A DNA stretch of 64,000 bases. Origin: Stagonosporopsis chrysanthemi. Its lineage: Eukaryota > Ascomycota > Dothideomycetes > Pleosporales > Didymellaceae. A program made the position numbers and the translations under genes. Each line of letters opens with the position of its first letter. Position 1 is the first letter of the stretch. The stretch lies in contig JAFISE010000125.1 in the NCBI GenBank assembly GCA_022560025.1, positions 1 to 64,000 on the forward strand, in the 5' to 3' direction. Under the pieces are notes generated by a model. The model ran no database searches and was not told where the DNA came from. It saw only the letters and a list, made by a program, of their open reading frames with translations. Shown in pieces: positions 1 through 13,200 of this stretch.

Positions 1-82
1 TAACCTTGTTGATATCAGCAAGCGCCTAAAGGACCTACGTCTGACTGATGGAGACGATCTTGACGGACTCTATATGCACTGA
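1..82 (+). CDS. 3' end of an unidentified gene (partial)
   Basis: An open frame runs in from the left edge (first complete codon at base 2) to a TGA at 80-82, giving 26 C-terminal residues that end in DGLYMH. The residues are charged and protein-like (KRLKDLRL, then an acidic stretch), as expected for a real C terminus, but I do not recognise the family. The fragment is too short to exclude chance. The upstream gene body lies outside the window. Confidence 0.4.
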   Translation, partial: NLVDISKRLKDLRLTDGDDLDGLYMH

Positions 83-1599
83 TCAGCTGTCCTCGACTCT
101 CTGCCCACGACTCGACGCCAGCTGGGGGGTGTGTCACGGTTGAGGGCATCTCCTGCCCTAGCGCTGTTTACAGCTACCCATGTATACATACTGTTCGTAG
201 CTTCACACAATACAACCTCAGTTCAATCCTCAAATCTTCCCGCACTGCTTGCACTCACTGCGACAGATACGGTAGCTTTCCCAATCGAACTGTTCTTTCG
301 GCGTTCCACTGCACTCTCACGCGCAGCGGGCCTTCTTTCCTAATGGTCCCCGTGTCATTCCTCGTGTGAGAGATTGTAACCACCGCCGTCTCTAGCAATG
401 CAAAAGGTTTCTTTTATTTCGTATAGATGATGCAAATATACATTCTTGCCCCAAGTCTTTGTGTGAGTAGCGGCTGCGGTACATCATCCAGACCCAGGAA
501 AATTTGATGCACGTCATGTGCGCGGTGCTGAACTTTGGTGATGCGTCTAGGCGTTGCTTTTCGACCGCAGCGGTGCCTATATCGGTGCTGTAGGCCTGAT
601 ACACGGTGACTGTTCTGTCGGTGCTGTGAGCCCTTATTTCACGCTGTAAACAAGCTGATGCCGACATGTTCGCAATGCAAGGGAAAAGTTCGAGCAGAAA
701 TGCATTTCATCATGAGGCATGAAAATCTGCCACGTCTGCCTATGCTTCGGGATCGCTGCCACTAGCGAAGGGCGGAGAATAGGCTAAGCCTTTTTAGTTC
801 GTGCGAAGCGTCGTGGATCACCTACGCTCGTGAACGTGGCATCCCTGTCAGCGGCGGGGAAACGACATGAAGTGGCCTTAAATTGAAGTCTCTGCTGCTG
901 CTACTACCTGGCTTCAATAGGCTTCGTCTAATGCCAGCCAGGTCATTGCTCAGCCGTGCGAGGCTGCATCTGACAACATCGATGTTTTCAGCCCCCCATT
1001 TGGGCGCTCCGAGTTGCACCCGCAACAAGCAGGGGCAGGCGAGCGCCAGCACCCACTGTGGCTATGATCCGTATTGATAGCACACCTGTACCCACCTCGC
1101 GGCCTGAGGATGATCATTGAACTTGTTTGGACCTACCATCAGCGCTCAGCTCCCTTTTTAAAGTCTCACTTTTCTGCTATCCTGACGCAAGGTTGCCGAT
1201 TGTCATTTTGAAGCTTTCCCGGCGTTCTTCACTGGTTTACAGTAGCGAGCTGGCGGACTAGCCACACCGACGCTCCAGATCTGGTCATATCACGCCACGC
1301 TGCGTGCCATCGATCAACTTCTGAAGACAAAGACTAGTCTGACCGCATTGCCTTACTTACTCGCGACTGGTTCAAAGCTTTTCGGCTACAGCTCGAGCAG
1401 ATCTGAGCGGAGATTACATTATAGGGATGGGCTGAGGCTGAAAAGTGATTGATGCGCCAAAGGCCATAAGGCATTCTTTCAGCTGCAAAGGCGACACTTC
1501 GAGCTGCATAGGACCTTGAAATCCTTATCATCGATCAGCACAGGGCTTCAGAGTTGAAACAAGGCTCAGGTGGTATCTTAAACGCCGGGTGCTCTTGCA
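83..1599. other. Intergenic region, no supportable gene
   Basis: About 1.5 kb between the partial gene at the left edge and the DUF3433 gene. Only short overlapping open frames (under 100 codons) are present on both strands and none resembles a known protein. It probably holds the 3' UTR of the first gene and the promoter and 5' UTR of the DUF3433 gene. Confidence 0.6.
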
Positions 1600-4320
1600 A
1601 TGGACGAAGTTCCGTCTCCACTTCAAATTGGCTCACCGATAGAGCGAACAACTGCAGTCGGCACTTTTCCGTCAGCTCTTCGCACGGGATCTCGTGCTAC
1701 TCGGAAAGACAACACGCAATCAGAGAGACGATCGCCTCTTCTGCGTAAGAACACAACAGGATCCAGCAAACTCTCACAGCTGTTCCTGTCTCGACCATCA
1801 TCAGTCTCTTCCATTAGTCCACCCATCACAGGCGTAGCCTCCAGAAGGACCTCTTATCCATCTCCTCTAGTACCTGCCTCGAATCCTCGACGAACGTCAC
1901 TCGGACCGGTCCCTCCTCCGCCCCCTACTTTTTCCGAGAATACTGCATACGAACCATCGGCCATTTCACCTGGGCAACAGCGAGTTTCCACTGCGTCGCG
2001 AAGTATTGGTAGCACCAGGAAGTTGTTCAGTAGACTGTCCTCGTTGAAAAGTGCATCGCATCAGCGCGGCAGCTATGATCGCCTTCAAGATGAAGAATCA
2101 GCTCCAGACAGGCGCCCGTTAGGAGGCCTAGCAGAGCGCGATGAGCCTCACGACTGCTTTCAAGGTAACACCAACGCCATGCAGATGGATCTGATTGGCT
2201 CTTCCAATAAGACACAGCGCAATGTAGCCACCGTAAAGCAGCAGCGCGATCTTAGTGAAGCCGGATACGCTGCTGAGTATGAAAGACTTGAAGGTCAACT
2301 GGGTGCGGGTATGAGCTCAATCACTGAGAGGCCGTTTGTACACAATTCTACAACAGTAGGGCTCGGAAGCTATGCAAGGCAGCCTCGTGGCGACCCCAAT
2401 GGACATATCAGCGTCGATCAAGCTCGAAATGCTCAAGAGGAGGCTGAGAAGACAGGCGACATTGTTGCCGTTGCAGAAGTGCCCGTTGATATTAGCGATT
2501 CCTTCGGTGATAGCGATTTCGAAGCCCGAAGTATGGTCGCTAATTCTACACAACACGGCAAAGATGAAACCCAGAAAAGCTATTTCTTTCCGAAGGGTGT
2601 GTTCCCTCAACGTTCAGTCAGAACACCGTACTGACAACTTGTAGATCCTGATATGCCATCGTGGCGACCACTCACCATGGGCTTACCATGGATCGCTATG
2701 CTAGTGATCATCGCACTTAGCCTAGCCGCTCTCCAAGAGTATCTGTGTCAGTTGTCTATCAGCAAAGCACGCGAGGATTCTCCAAGCGGGCTGGCTGGTT
2801 TCACAAAAGCAGACGATCTCAGTCTTGCCGAGTTTTTTACCTGGAAGTATGCGCCAATCATGGCTTTCGTCTTCTATGGTATATTGTGGCAGATGTCTGA
2901 TTTCGAAGTCAAGCGATTGGAGCCGTATTACCAGCTCAGCCGCAGAACAGGAGCAACAGCAGGAGAGTCGCTCAACATGGATTATCTCACCTTCATGAGC
3001 TGGCTTGTGCCTCTAAGAGCTTTGCGGCACCGACAATATGCTGTTATCTGGAGTTCTGTCGGCACCCTCGTGGCCAGTAGCTTAGTCCCTGTTCTCCAAT
3101 CAGCCTCCATCGTCGTGTATCCTGACAAGAAGGATCGAAAGAGTGAAGATCCCAAGTTCATTCGTATCGATCCGCCATGGTCCCGAGCCGTCTCCGGGTG
3201 TCTAGTCTTTGTCGCTCTCTGCGGCATCGCGCTGATGTACGCAATGCGACGAAGGAGTGGTCTTTTGTCGAATCCGCAAGGTATAGCTGGAATCGCAGCC
3301 ATGGCCACCAGAAGTCACATCCTGGCAGACTTCCATGGCCTAGACGAAGCACCGCTTAATGAAATACACAAACAGCTGCGACATCGCCGCTACATCCTGC
3401 ACAAAAGCAGCCTGTGGCAAGGAGAATACATCCGTAATAGCAAGGAAAAGCTTCACGAACACAGCACGGATCCTCGTCCGCTCATGCTACGCCCGATCTC
3501 AGGGGTAGGTTTTGTCACCTATCTTGTACTCTTCACCACCGCAATCCCAATATTCACCTTCCTTGAGCCCGCCATTGTAGTAACAGATAAGCTACCCTTC
3601 CTCCTGACCGGCATCGCAACCACCGTGCGCATCCTCTGGAACACAATGAATTGCGACGTGCGCATGATCCAACCTTTCTGGATCCTCGCCCAACGCCATG
3701 CCCCCGCAAAAACCCTAACTCTCGACTATGCCGGCACGAACCCACTCTACCTCCCCCTCGTCGCCGCTTTCAACCGCCACTGGCTCGTCGCCATCGTAGC
3801 ATTCGGCTCCATCCTCGCCGAAATCCTCACCGTCTGCGTCTCCTCCATCAACGTAGACGGGACGCGGTTCTTCCCCGGCAACGGGCGGGACGACGATGAC
3901 ATCCAAGACGAAAAAGACCGACACAACCAAGAACAGACATTTCGCTCGTTCTGGGTCTCCCTCACCCTGTCCATACTCATCCTCATCTATCTCATCGCCA
4001 TTGCAGTGCTGACGTACGTGCGGCGCTCGCGGAAGTTCATGCCGCGCCAGATCGGCACCATGGCGTCGGTGCTGGCGATGATTTACCAGTCCAAGATGCT
4101 GTTGAGCTTTGTGGATACCGAGAGGTTTACCAGTGGCCAAATGACGCGGCATTTGGAGAAGCAAGGGAAGACGTATGCGTTGGGTTGGTTTTCGGGGAGG
4201 GATAGTGATGACCATTTGGGCATTGACGAAGAGCCGATTTTGAAGGAGTATGAGTACGGGAAGAATTGGAAGGCTACGAGGATGCTGGGGCATCAGATTG
4301 GAACTTGGGAACAGTATTGA
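1600..4320 (+). CDS. DUF3433 family multi-pass membrane protein
   Basis: Two exons, 1600-2596 and 2645-4320, joined across a 48-bp intron (GTGTGT...TTGTAG, CTGAC branch site at about 2631-2635). Splicing creates a GAT codon, keeps phase and gives 890 aa. The first about 330 residues are Ser/Pro/Arg-rich and look disordered. The rest holds several hydrophobic segments, with family hallmarks such as the segment reading YGILWQMSDFEVKRLEPYYQL, LNMDYLTF, and near the end FMPRQIGTMASVLAMIYQS. DUF3433 is a fungal membrane family without a settled biochemical role. Length is a little below many family members, which often carry the domain twice; here the second half is weaker. It converges on the deuterolysin gene, with about 200 bp between the stop codons. 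Confidence 0.88.
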
Positions 4321-4524
4321 AGGGGATGTTGATGTGCGCTTTACATCTTTTCTCATTGTTTTTCATTTTCATTTTGAACTAGACTATCTCGAACCCGACT
4401 TGTAGACACCCGTCAAACCTGTAGTGGCTTTTGGTACTACTGTACCCATTCTCATCACATTATGAAGCTGATCATCTAGCAGCTAGCGTATAGAGCTATG
4501 TGAAGTCAGCGCATATCCTCAAAA

Positions 4525-5571
4525 CTACCCGACATCCAACTTACCCTGTGCAAACAACGTGTAGGTGTCAGCATGGTTCAAGTTCTGAGCCGCAGAAAGG
4601 CTGCGAACAAAGTTGTATCCGTAACCTCCGTAGTCGCTGGTGCCCTTGACCTGGGTCAAATGGGTCATTTCGTGCAGCACAGTGGTCGCCTGATCCTGGG
4701 CGTGGCAGCGGGTGCTCAGCGCCGATAGACCAGAGAAGAAGAGTGGGCAGTTGACCATCTGACCGGTCGAGGGGTATGTGTACGCGAGAACGCCGCTGGA
4801 GCAGGCACCCAGGATGTCGGAGCAGTAGTACTTGGTGTTGCCGGTGGTGCTAGAGCCGCACTGGGTGGCGATCCTGTCGAAGACGGTTGCAACAGTGCTC
4901 TTTGTTGAAGTCGAGGTCGACTTGAAGTACTCGTTCACCTTAGCATTGTTAGATTGCGCGTTAGTAGCAGCTGTGCGAGCGAGCGATGCGCAGTTGGTGA
5001 GCGCGGTGGTGGTTGCGGTGCGGCGGGTGCCGGTGCAGTCGGACTGGACGACCGTGCGCTTTGCGAGCTCCTGGTAGTCGCGGCGGACCTTGCCGGCCTG
5101 CTCCCCATCAACTTCGGCATCGAGGCTGTTACTGACGAAGGGGACTGCACCGGCAATGTCGGTGGAGTTAAGGTTGGCATAGGCGAAAGCACCCTCAGTG
5201 AGGACCTTGAAGGCACCGCCAGAGCTCAGATCGTGGGCAACGGCAATGTCAAAGGATGCCTCAATACTCTCGCCAGCAGCAATGACTTGGAAGGCAGATT
5301 CTTCAAGATTCTTTGTGCTGACGCGGAGACGGAGCCCATCAAAGGGGACCCTCTCCTCGGCCTTGAAGACCTCAACTTTCTCGACATGGGAGTCATCGAG
5401 GAAAGTACCGGTTTTAAAGAGTTTGAGATCTTCGGTTCCAGTATTCTTGATCAAGGCCTTGACTGCAGTGTTACTAGTGAACTCGAGTTCGACGTTGAGA
5501 GGCGAGTCGTCGAGCGAGAAGCCAGATGCCAGAGTAGCCAGGGCGGCGAGAGACAAGGTCTGGATCTTCAT
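4525..5571 (-). CDS. Deuterolysin (M35 aspzincin) secreted metalloprotease
   Basis: Single exon, 348 aa from the ATG at 5571. The frame is open further upstream to 5727, but 5571 is preferred because it opens with a signal peptide (MKIQTLSLAALATLASG) and lies about 90 bp below a TATA box. A propeptide of about 150 residues ends at a dibasic Lys-Arg (about residues 171-172). The predicted mature enzyme is 176 aa, the usual deuterolysin size. The zinc site HEMTH is at about 300-304 and the aspzincin GTSDYGGYGY at about 310-319 supplies the Asp ligand. Mature Cys residues match the disulfide-rich fold. Family role: extracellular neutral protease II, cleaving basic proteins during nutrient acquisition. 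Confidence 0.93.
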   Translation of the reverse strand: MKIQTLSLAALATLASGFSLDDSPLNVELEFTSNTAVKALIKNTGTEDLKLFKTGTFLDDSHVEKVEVFKAEERVPFDGLRLRVSTKNLEESAFQVIAAGESIEASFDIAVAHDLSSGGAFKVLTEGAFAYANLNSTDIAGAVPFVSNSLDAEVDGEQAGKVRRDYQELAKRTVVQSDCTGTRRTATTTALTNCASLARTAATNAQSNNAKVNEYFKSTSTSTKSTVATVFDRIATQCGSSTTGNTKYYCSDILGACSSGVLAYTYPSTGQMVNCPLFFSGLSALSTRCHAQDQATTVLHEMTHLTQVKGTSDYGGYGYNFVRSLSAAQNLNHADTYTLFAQGKLDVG

Positions 5572-7234
5572 GATCGGTGATTGAAAGAGAGTGTAATAGT
5601 TGGTACCGTGAAAGACTTTGAATGGGTTGAGACTGGCATACCATGAAGCAGACTCTGCAGTCTTTATACAATCAGCAACTGTGCGCCACACTCCAATCTT
5701 ACGAGTCTGTGGGCTTCGATCTGACATTCGACATCTAGCCCTCTGTAGAAGCCTAACTCGCTACAGGCTTTCCATATCACCCCGTACCAAGTTCTGCGCC
5801 GTTATTGTCTTCTGGCTCCGGATGCCAGCATCGAAGTAGGCAACTCCGCATGCACGTTGAAACACAGCGTCGTCAAACAGATGCTGATGTAGCGACATCC
5901 TGGCATCCGGCGAGCCGTTGAATGTCTTGGACCGCATCACCACGTCCCGACCACGCTGGGATTGGCGTCGGAGGAGATGGAAGGGCAGTCTGCCAAGTCT
6001 AAGCAAGCTCGCGGAGCGAAGCCAAGTGTTCCGCCAGTCTTGATCACCTGCCTAAATGGGACTGCCAAGGAGAGTATGGAGCGGATCGCGGCTGCTATTG
6101 GACAGTAATTTGTTTATTCCGCGGCCTCGTTTTGATTATACACACTGTGGAGTGACTGTGGGGAGTTGGGCGCGGAGGCGAAGCTTGGCCGGAAGCCACA
6201 GTTGTTGTCTGTTGCGTTGGTGTGTATCACTTGTTGCGCAGTGTCTACTCACATGTTCTGTGTACCGCAAATGAGAAGGACCTCGCTTGCAACGGGACAG
6301 AGGCAGGAAGCGCTATAACGGCATGAAATGCCGGGTAGTGTTCCCCGCCATCCAGCAGGTCCTGGCTTTTAATTACTGCTGCTGGTCAAGGTTTCAGATG
6401 TCACATGTGCCAGAGCCTTGCGGTCCTCGTGGTCCTCGCAGCGTATGTCAAGTTGAACAGAACCTCAGACCTGTGCGAACTAATCAGCACTTCTCTGTTA
6501 TAGTGTCAAGCGACCCTTACATTACTTGTGTATATCCTGACCCACGGAGGCTGCAGAATGAATAAGTACTTGCTCATGACCAAAACGGTGCTTTGATTCA
6601 TAAGCGAATAGTGATGTCCGCGCGTCCACTGCGTGTTAAAAGTGCGCACAAACTGCAAGTATGAACAGAGGTGAGCGTGAGCGACACTGGAAATATGGAG
6701 AGTGTTGAAGAGTTTAGGGAAATCGTTCGACTCAATATCCTACAGTATATGCGACGTCCGACAAGGACCAGCTATACGCCTTCGTCATGCACTTCATTCC
6801 GAAATTCGCCAAAGCAATGCTGTTCTACACGAATTCCGAAAGACCCTATCTTCGTGAAAGAAATAGCGATATTCCCACCGTTTTGACTCCTTGCTTTTTG
6901 AACCGCCAAATAAAGCCTAACACCCGCCTTTTTCCATACGGTCCACTCGCATACGATGATCATTATGTTCTTTCTGTGCCAGCCAGCCCAAAGAGTCGTG
7001 AAACCGTAGCGTGCAGACGACATGACGTCCAGATGTACATTCGTTGAAAGTATTAGATCGGTTGAAGGACAAAGCTCCTCAATCATGCAAGAAAGAACTA
7101 AACCCGTACGCGCGAAAATGCAATGAGCACAAAACGTGAAGTTTGCTGTCTGAGCAAGCCCAAAACATGAATTATGAATGAGGGACCGAGCTGCTGATTG
7201 TTGAGAAGCAGCCCGAGGGTAGGCCGTTAGCGAA
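5572..7234. other. Intergenic region upstream of deuterolysin and downstream of NOT1
   Basis: About 1.66 kb containing the deuterolysin promoter at its left end and the NOT1 3' UTR at its right end. Open frames here are below about 105 codons, overlap on both strands and match no family I know. No repeat or RNA gene was seen. Confidence 0.6.
5662..5668 (-). promoter_or_regulatory. TATA box of the deuterolysin gene
   Basis: TATAAAG on the minus strand, about 91-97 bp upstream of the preferred ATG at 5571. This spacing supports 5571 over the longer upstream open frame, which would begin upstream of the TATA box. Confidence 0.6.
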
Positions 7235-10200
7235 CTAAGCTAGTGGCCGAGGGCTCTGCTGAGCATGAGTGAACAAAGCATTTAGAAGACGCTCGACCTA
7301 GATTACATGTTAGCACCAGCAAAATTTACGCGGGGCGATGGAAGAAACTTACCTCAGGTGCTGCCTTGACGAATGGCAAATCCCAGAACGCATATGTGCG
7401 ATTCTTAAGGATTTCAAGCAGAGTAATGATGAGTCCCCATGGGTGAGGACGATGGACCAGTAGGCGCTCCAGGAGCACTCGTGTAATGGTCTGCTGGACT
7501 TCAAGTACTTCCTCGTCCTCGTTGGGAGGTCCGAACAGATGCAACAGCGCATAACTGAAGAAGTGTGTATGAGTGTTCGGGTAGCGAAGCTGGTTGGCGA
7601 TTGCACTGATGAAATGGAACTTTGCCTCGGGGTGAAAATCCTTGACAAGTCTCACCATCAACCTGGCAGCCGCGCTATCTGAGTCGAAGAGCGGGCCCTT
7701 AGCCGCTTCATTGCCCAATGTGGCTACACCAATATAGAGAACCAGGGCATGGATCAGGCTCGGGTCAGCGGTAGTAGGTACCAACTCAAATCCGCTGTCC
7801 TTGGACTGAGGGAAATAAATGGCATCGCAAATCTTGCGAACATCCTGAGCCTTGGGTTCGGGCGCCTTCAAGAGGTTGTCGATGTTGGTTCTAATGCCAG
7901 CCTTGGAGAGGATGTCCACAATGTCGGTTCGAATGATAGGTGCTTGGAGGTTGTTCTCCAAACGGTCAACCTTCAATCCTGCTGTAAAGGGATCAGGCAT
8001 CTCCAAGATGGTGGACGGATATGCGCTGACGATCAGATTCCGGAGTTGAGTGCAATGCATCGGAATACTGTTGCACAGGCGGAAGTGATGCTCAACTAGG
8101 AACTCAGGGTAATCATGATGAATGACAAGCAAGACCCGCAGAACCCCACGGTAGAAGTTCTGGGCCATGATCGTCTCTCCAGTAGGCTTGATCAGCTGTC
8201 CCGTGAAGACTAAGAGTGTCTCCATGAGGCGAGCATAGACATCCCATCGCTCGTCAGACTGACCCCCTTCGAGCATTGCGGGAATGAAGATGCGGTGAGC
8301 GACGAGGGTCAGCCACGAGAAGGTGAACCTCTGGAAATGACCCGGCTGTAGGATCAAAAGCGCTCTAGCAACACAGAGGAAGAGGCCACTCTTGTGCTCC
8401 GCCAAACTGTCTTCCTTGGTCGCCTCGTTGAGACGGAAGAGAATGGTAGAGAATAAGCGGAAGAACACCTTCTGGTTAAAGGCGTCTCCGCGCGTGTTGT
8501 GATGGTTGCATAACACAAGGACGGTGACAACAAGCATTTGGTCGAGGTACTTCGACTTGTTTTGCTTCGCACCGGGCTCGTGTTCGTCCTGGTAGGCGAC
8601 TAGATCTACAATGAGCTTGCCCAGCGCATCGATCTTCACTGTAGCAGTGTCAAGGTTTCCGGCGCCGTATGGCAGAGATTGCTCTTGCTCGTATGCGGTA
8701 ACAGAGGCGTCAATGCAAGTGCGAATGAACTCAATGGACGTTTCTTGGCTCTGCATGATGTCCTGCTTGTGCAGCTGGTAGATGAAAGCCCCAATTGTCT
8801 TCTTGGGCGTCTCCGGAAGCTGCAAGTGAACCCATTCGTCGAAAATGTATTCCAGCTGATCTTTGTGACCGGTAGAGGGTGGGGTCAGAGACGCGTCGGC
8901 AGTCGAGGCTTGTAGGTTAGCAATAACACGCTTGCCGACCTCGAGCGAAGGGTCTTCCGCCAGCCAGCTGGTGAGAGCGTCAATAGACAGAGCAAAGTCA
9001 GCCCGGAATGCGCTTGGCTGCTCGCTGAGCAACAACTCCTCCAACAAGGTAGAAAGCATCTCAACCGCGGCCATTCGCCTGTCATGGAGAGCTTTGGCGA
9101 CGGTGGTGTTTAGGCGATGCATGTCCATCAGGCCAACCTCCATAAGGGCTACCATGACAGGGGCTTTGAAAATGCGGTCATCATCATGAAGCTGTGAAAG
9201 CCACATCAGTACTTGGCGCGAGGTCTGGACAGATACCTGACAGAGATGGCTAAGGAGGTGTGCCATCACCTCCACCTCTAGACGTAGCAGAGAGTCGGAA
9301 AACAGATGGTTAGTAACCTGTCCGGCAATTCGAAATGCCAAAGCGTCCTTGCTAGGTCCAGCAAATTCGATACTTGAGATGAGCTGATCAAAGACACGAT
9401 GGATGGCGCTGCTGCCGGGCTGAAGCTCACTGATCCGCTCCTCGGGCGCCTCCTTGATGACTTGAGTGAGCTCCACAAGAAGATCTTCGACGCCCCTCTG
9501 CCCACCGGCAGGCCCAGGGGTATCCATATAACCGTTCAACTGCTGCTGGGTAGGCGGCACGTGGGCCGACTGAAGGTTCTGCAATCGAGGTTGCTGTGTA
9601 GGTTGACGTGGCTCAGCCGGTGCAGCACCAGGAGTAGGCAGGTTGGGTACCGCAGCGAACTGATCTTGAAGCACGTCGGGAACTTGGCGCCCACTATCCT
9701 GAGAGATGTTTCCTGCCTGTGGGAGGCCACGTGCTTGTCGACCAAAATCCTCGTAGATTGCTAGTTGTTCTCGGTTCAGACCTCCAGCTGTTTGCTTGTA
9801 GGGTTCAGGGATATAAAAGGCCCATGGGCTGATGTTCGCATCCTTGAATGGTTCGTTGGGTCGTGTGTTGCGGAACATGCGACGCATACGCACTGCTTCC
9901 TCGACCTGCATATCGATCTCGGCCAAGGAGGACATCTCAGCTGCTTGCTCCACAGTGTTACACACCAAGTCAAGGTTGTCGTTGACAAACATAACCACAT
10001 GGCCTTCTGGTAACGTTTGTTCTGGAAGGTCACGAGCCATAATGCGAATGTTGTTCTGAATGCTCATGCGTAAAGGTTCCTTGCAAGTTACCAATGCCAA
10101 AGCGCCAGACAGTGCTTTCACCACAGTATGGGCAGCAGTTCGAAGTTTTTCCTCATCCGGCTCCATGGCGAAGTCCTTGCTGATCAGCTGAGATGTGGAT

Positions 10201-13200
10201 ATAGCAGCGATTGTAACAGAGCGTTCGACGACAGGAGCTATTATCTCCTGAATAGCCTGGTTGACAGCGGTAAGGAAAATCTTCTTGATCTGCGCTGGCG
10301 GAACAGCACTGTTGCCAGTTGGCGGGTACTGAAGCTGGTTTGTAAAATCGGGCAAAGCCGCCGTGATGGCTGCAGACGAAAATCGTTCACTTGGGCCTCG
10401 AGCGCGGTTCAAGCTCATGATAGAGAGGTCACCAAAAGCGTCAAGTCCGTCTGATACCATAGGGCTGATAAACTCTTCGTCCACCTGAGGTCGTGCCCGA
10501 ATGCTGTTCGTTGGTTCGATCTCCTTGTGGTCGAGATCTAAGCCCTTGCACAGAACCTCAATCTCGAACTTTTGGTTCAGCTTCAGATCTGCAAAATGGT
10601 ACAACTCCATTAGCACACCGAGTACCTCCATCAGCCATGGGTTTGGCGGCTTGAAAACTGTAGACTTCGCAGCTTGAACCAAAACCTTGCAGGTGAATGG
10701 AATGACCAGCAGAAGTCGATCGGTGTCGTAGCCCTCTGTGAGCAGATCTTTGAACGAAATATTGCGGAACTTGACTGGTTGGTCGCGAGCGATTGTCAAA
10801 GAGCCAAGCCACGAACCCAGGTTCTTGAGGTGACCTCGCTCCGTTGAGCCGAGGGTCCCGTCGTTGTTGAGCATTCGAACGACACTGATGTAGGTCTCAC
10901 GTAGAACTTCAGCCCAGAGTGTTCGGTTGTTGAAGAGCTCCAACATGTCCAAGTACAACTGCTGAAAATTGGGCTGCATCTTCGCACGTTCCTCAACAAG
11001 GTAGTTGGCAAACCATTGATGGTGCCTTTCCTCGACAGCTTCGGTCAGGTCCTTGATTTTGTCGCGTAGATTGCGCTCAGAGACGTTGTTCAGCACGAAA
11101 AGCACCTTGTCCTGCACGTCTTCATCTGGATCTTCGTACAGATCTGGAAGAAGAGGTGAATCAACGTACAGACAGGTAAATTTTGGCACGGCAGATTCTT
11201 GGAGCGCATCTTCCAGACCGTTGCCGTTAGACAAGCCAATATTGTTGTGCGCGTCTCCGTTGACTTCACCGCCTTGTTGTCCGACAACCTCCTCGGCTTT
11301 GGCGAATATCTCGGTGCCTTGAAGACCTGGAACAATAAGGAGCTGGTCGCAATAGTTGGGCCATTCGGACAATCGGCTGGAGAAGTGCAGCAGAGCCTGG
11401 AGACCAAACTTGTACATGGAATCTTCGGGTCTGTATTCCTGCACAGCTTCCAAGACCATGGCTAATCCAACCTGGAGCGCGATCCTGGACAGTAGGTTGA
11501 AGTTGATGATACCACCGAAGAGTACTGCCGTTGTTGCCAAAGCCTCTAACGGGTATTCACCGAAACAGTTGTATTCGTCGAACAGGCCATGGATCATGCA
11601 AGCGAACAGTTCCTGCTCCGCTGGGTCGCGCGACTCCTTGTACTTCTTCAGTACCGAGATAATGTCACGGACGTCGCTTTCACCGCTGTACATGTTCTTG
11701 AAATGCTCCTGCATCTTGGTATCTGCATGTGCTGGAAGAGCATTCCCATTCTGGCCATTGGCATCGATGATGTCATCGACGCCTTCTCCGTAGTTGATGA
11801 GTCGTGGGTACGCCTGAATGCAGTTGCGTTGAAGAGGCAAGAGTTCATGCTCAGGTAATCCACATTCAGCAAGGAACCAGAGTAAAGGATAGACAGTCTT
11901 GACAGCAAGTGGTAGACTCAGGGAGTGACCATCCTCTCGTACTCGCTGCATCTCGTCTGAAGCCCTCTGCGTCAAAAAGTTGGTAAGGATGCGCCGGAAC
12001 AATAAGCCCGCTTGTTCGATAGTTTGTTGCAACCATGGCTCAATCTCGAACTTGCCGCGTGCATGCGCTTGGGCTGCCATATCCAGACTGATGTCGGTGT
12101 TGCTGCGAATCAGCGTCTCGGACCAGTTGTTGGCTTCGGCGTGCTCTAGGATGAGCGTAAGAGACATGGGATCAGCGTTGTATGCGTCGACGAAGCGGTC
12201 AACCAGCCATTGGAGATCTTGTTGCCATAGACCATACAAGACAAAGTTGTAAATCGGCAATTTCTTGTGGAAGTATGGGTCGAAAAGCTGCTTCAAAGCT
12301 TGCTCTTGTAAAGCGCCCCATGGTTTCGGCACTGCTGCCGCTGCAACAAGAAACTCGGCCGTGTGAGGGTTGATGACAAGATCCGGGATTCCCATGATCT
12401 GAGCAGTGTGATAGGTCTCCGACGTACGGAAGATCATCGTAAAAAGAGCGCCTGTAGCGTCGAGCGACACGAACGGATGTTTCACAGCTTGTTCTGCGAA
12501 CGCTTTGACATCGTCAGGTGCACCTTCAAACGTCTCCAATGAATATGACGCGCGCAGACGCGGTATCTGAGAAACGTCGAGTTCCTGAGATGTGCATTGA
12601 AGATAGCACAGCAAGAAGTAGAGATGTGTCATCTCGTTCTGCCAAGTCCCACCCCATAGTGCCTGAATATCGAAGCTCTCGTTCTCTTGAGCAACGGGAA
12701 GAAGAGCGTTGTAAATGGCGAGGAAGTGGGTCTTCTCGATGCGCAGATGGTCTCGGTCGAAAGCGTGTACGACGTCCTGCCAATCCAGCCGCTGTCCAGC
12801 GCGATGCTCTCGTAGAGCTGCCACGAAATTCTTGGCATTATATCCTGTAGATAATGCCAAAAACAACACCACTGAGGCCACTTGCTGATAGCCTATATCT
12901 CTTGTCTCAGCCGATGCAAGAAGCTCCTTGCTGGCCTCTACTGTGGCCGTGCCTGCAGGTCCAGCTCGTTGTACTAGCTTCACCAATGGATTTCTTGAGC
13001 CATCAGTAAGCTCAGCAAGGATGAGCTTCGAGTCGACTAGGCCCGGTACTTGCATGTGCAAGGTTTGATATCGGACTTGGACCGCGTAGGCAAGGTTCAT
13101 CTTCTTGTCCTCATCCCATCCTTGCGGTGGATCCTGCAAGAGTCGCTCGACGAGCGACGCGATGTATTCGGGACTTGAGTCGTCGTTCTGGTTAGGCTGG

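Noticed and set aside
3715..4356. 213-codon minus-strand frame opposite the DUF3433 gene
   Set aside because: It is the reverse shadow of a confirmed coding exon with strong membrane-protein homology on the plus strand.
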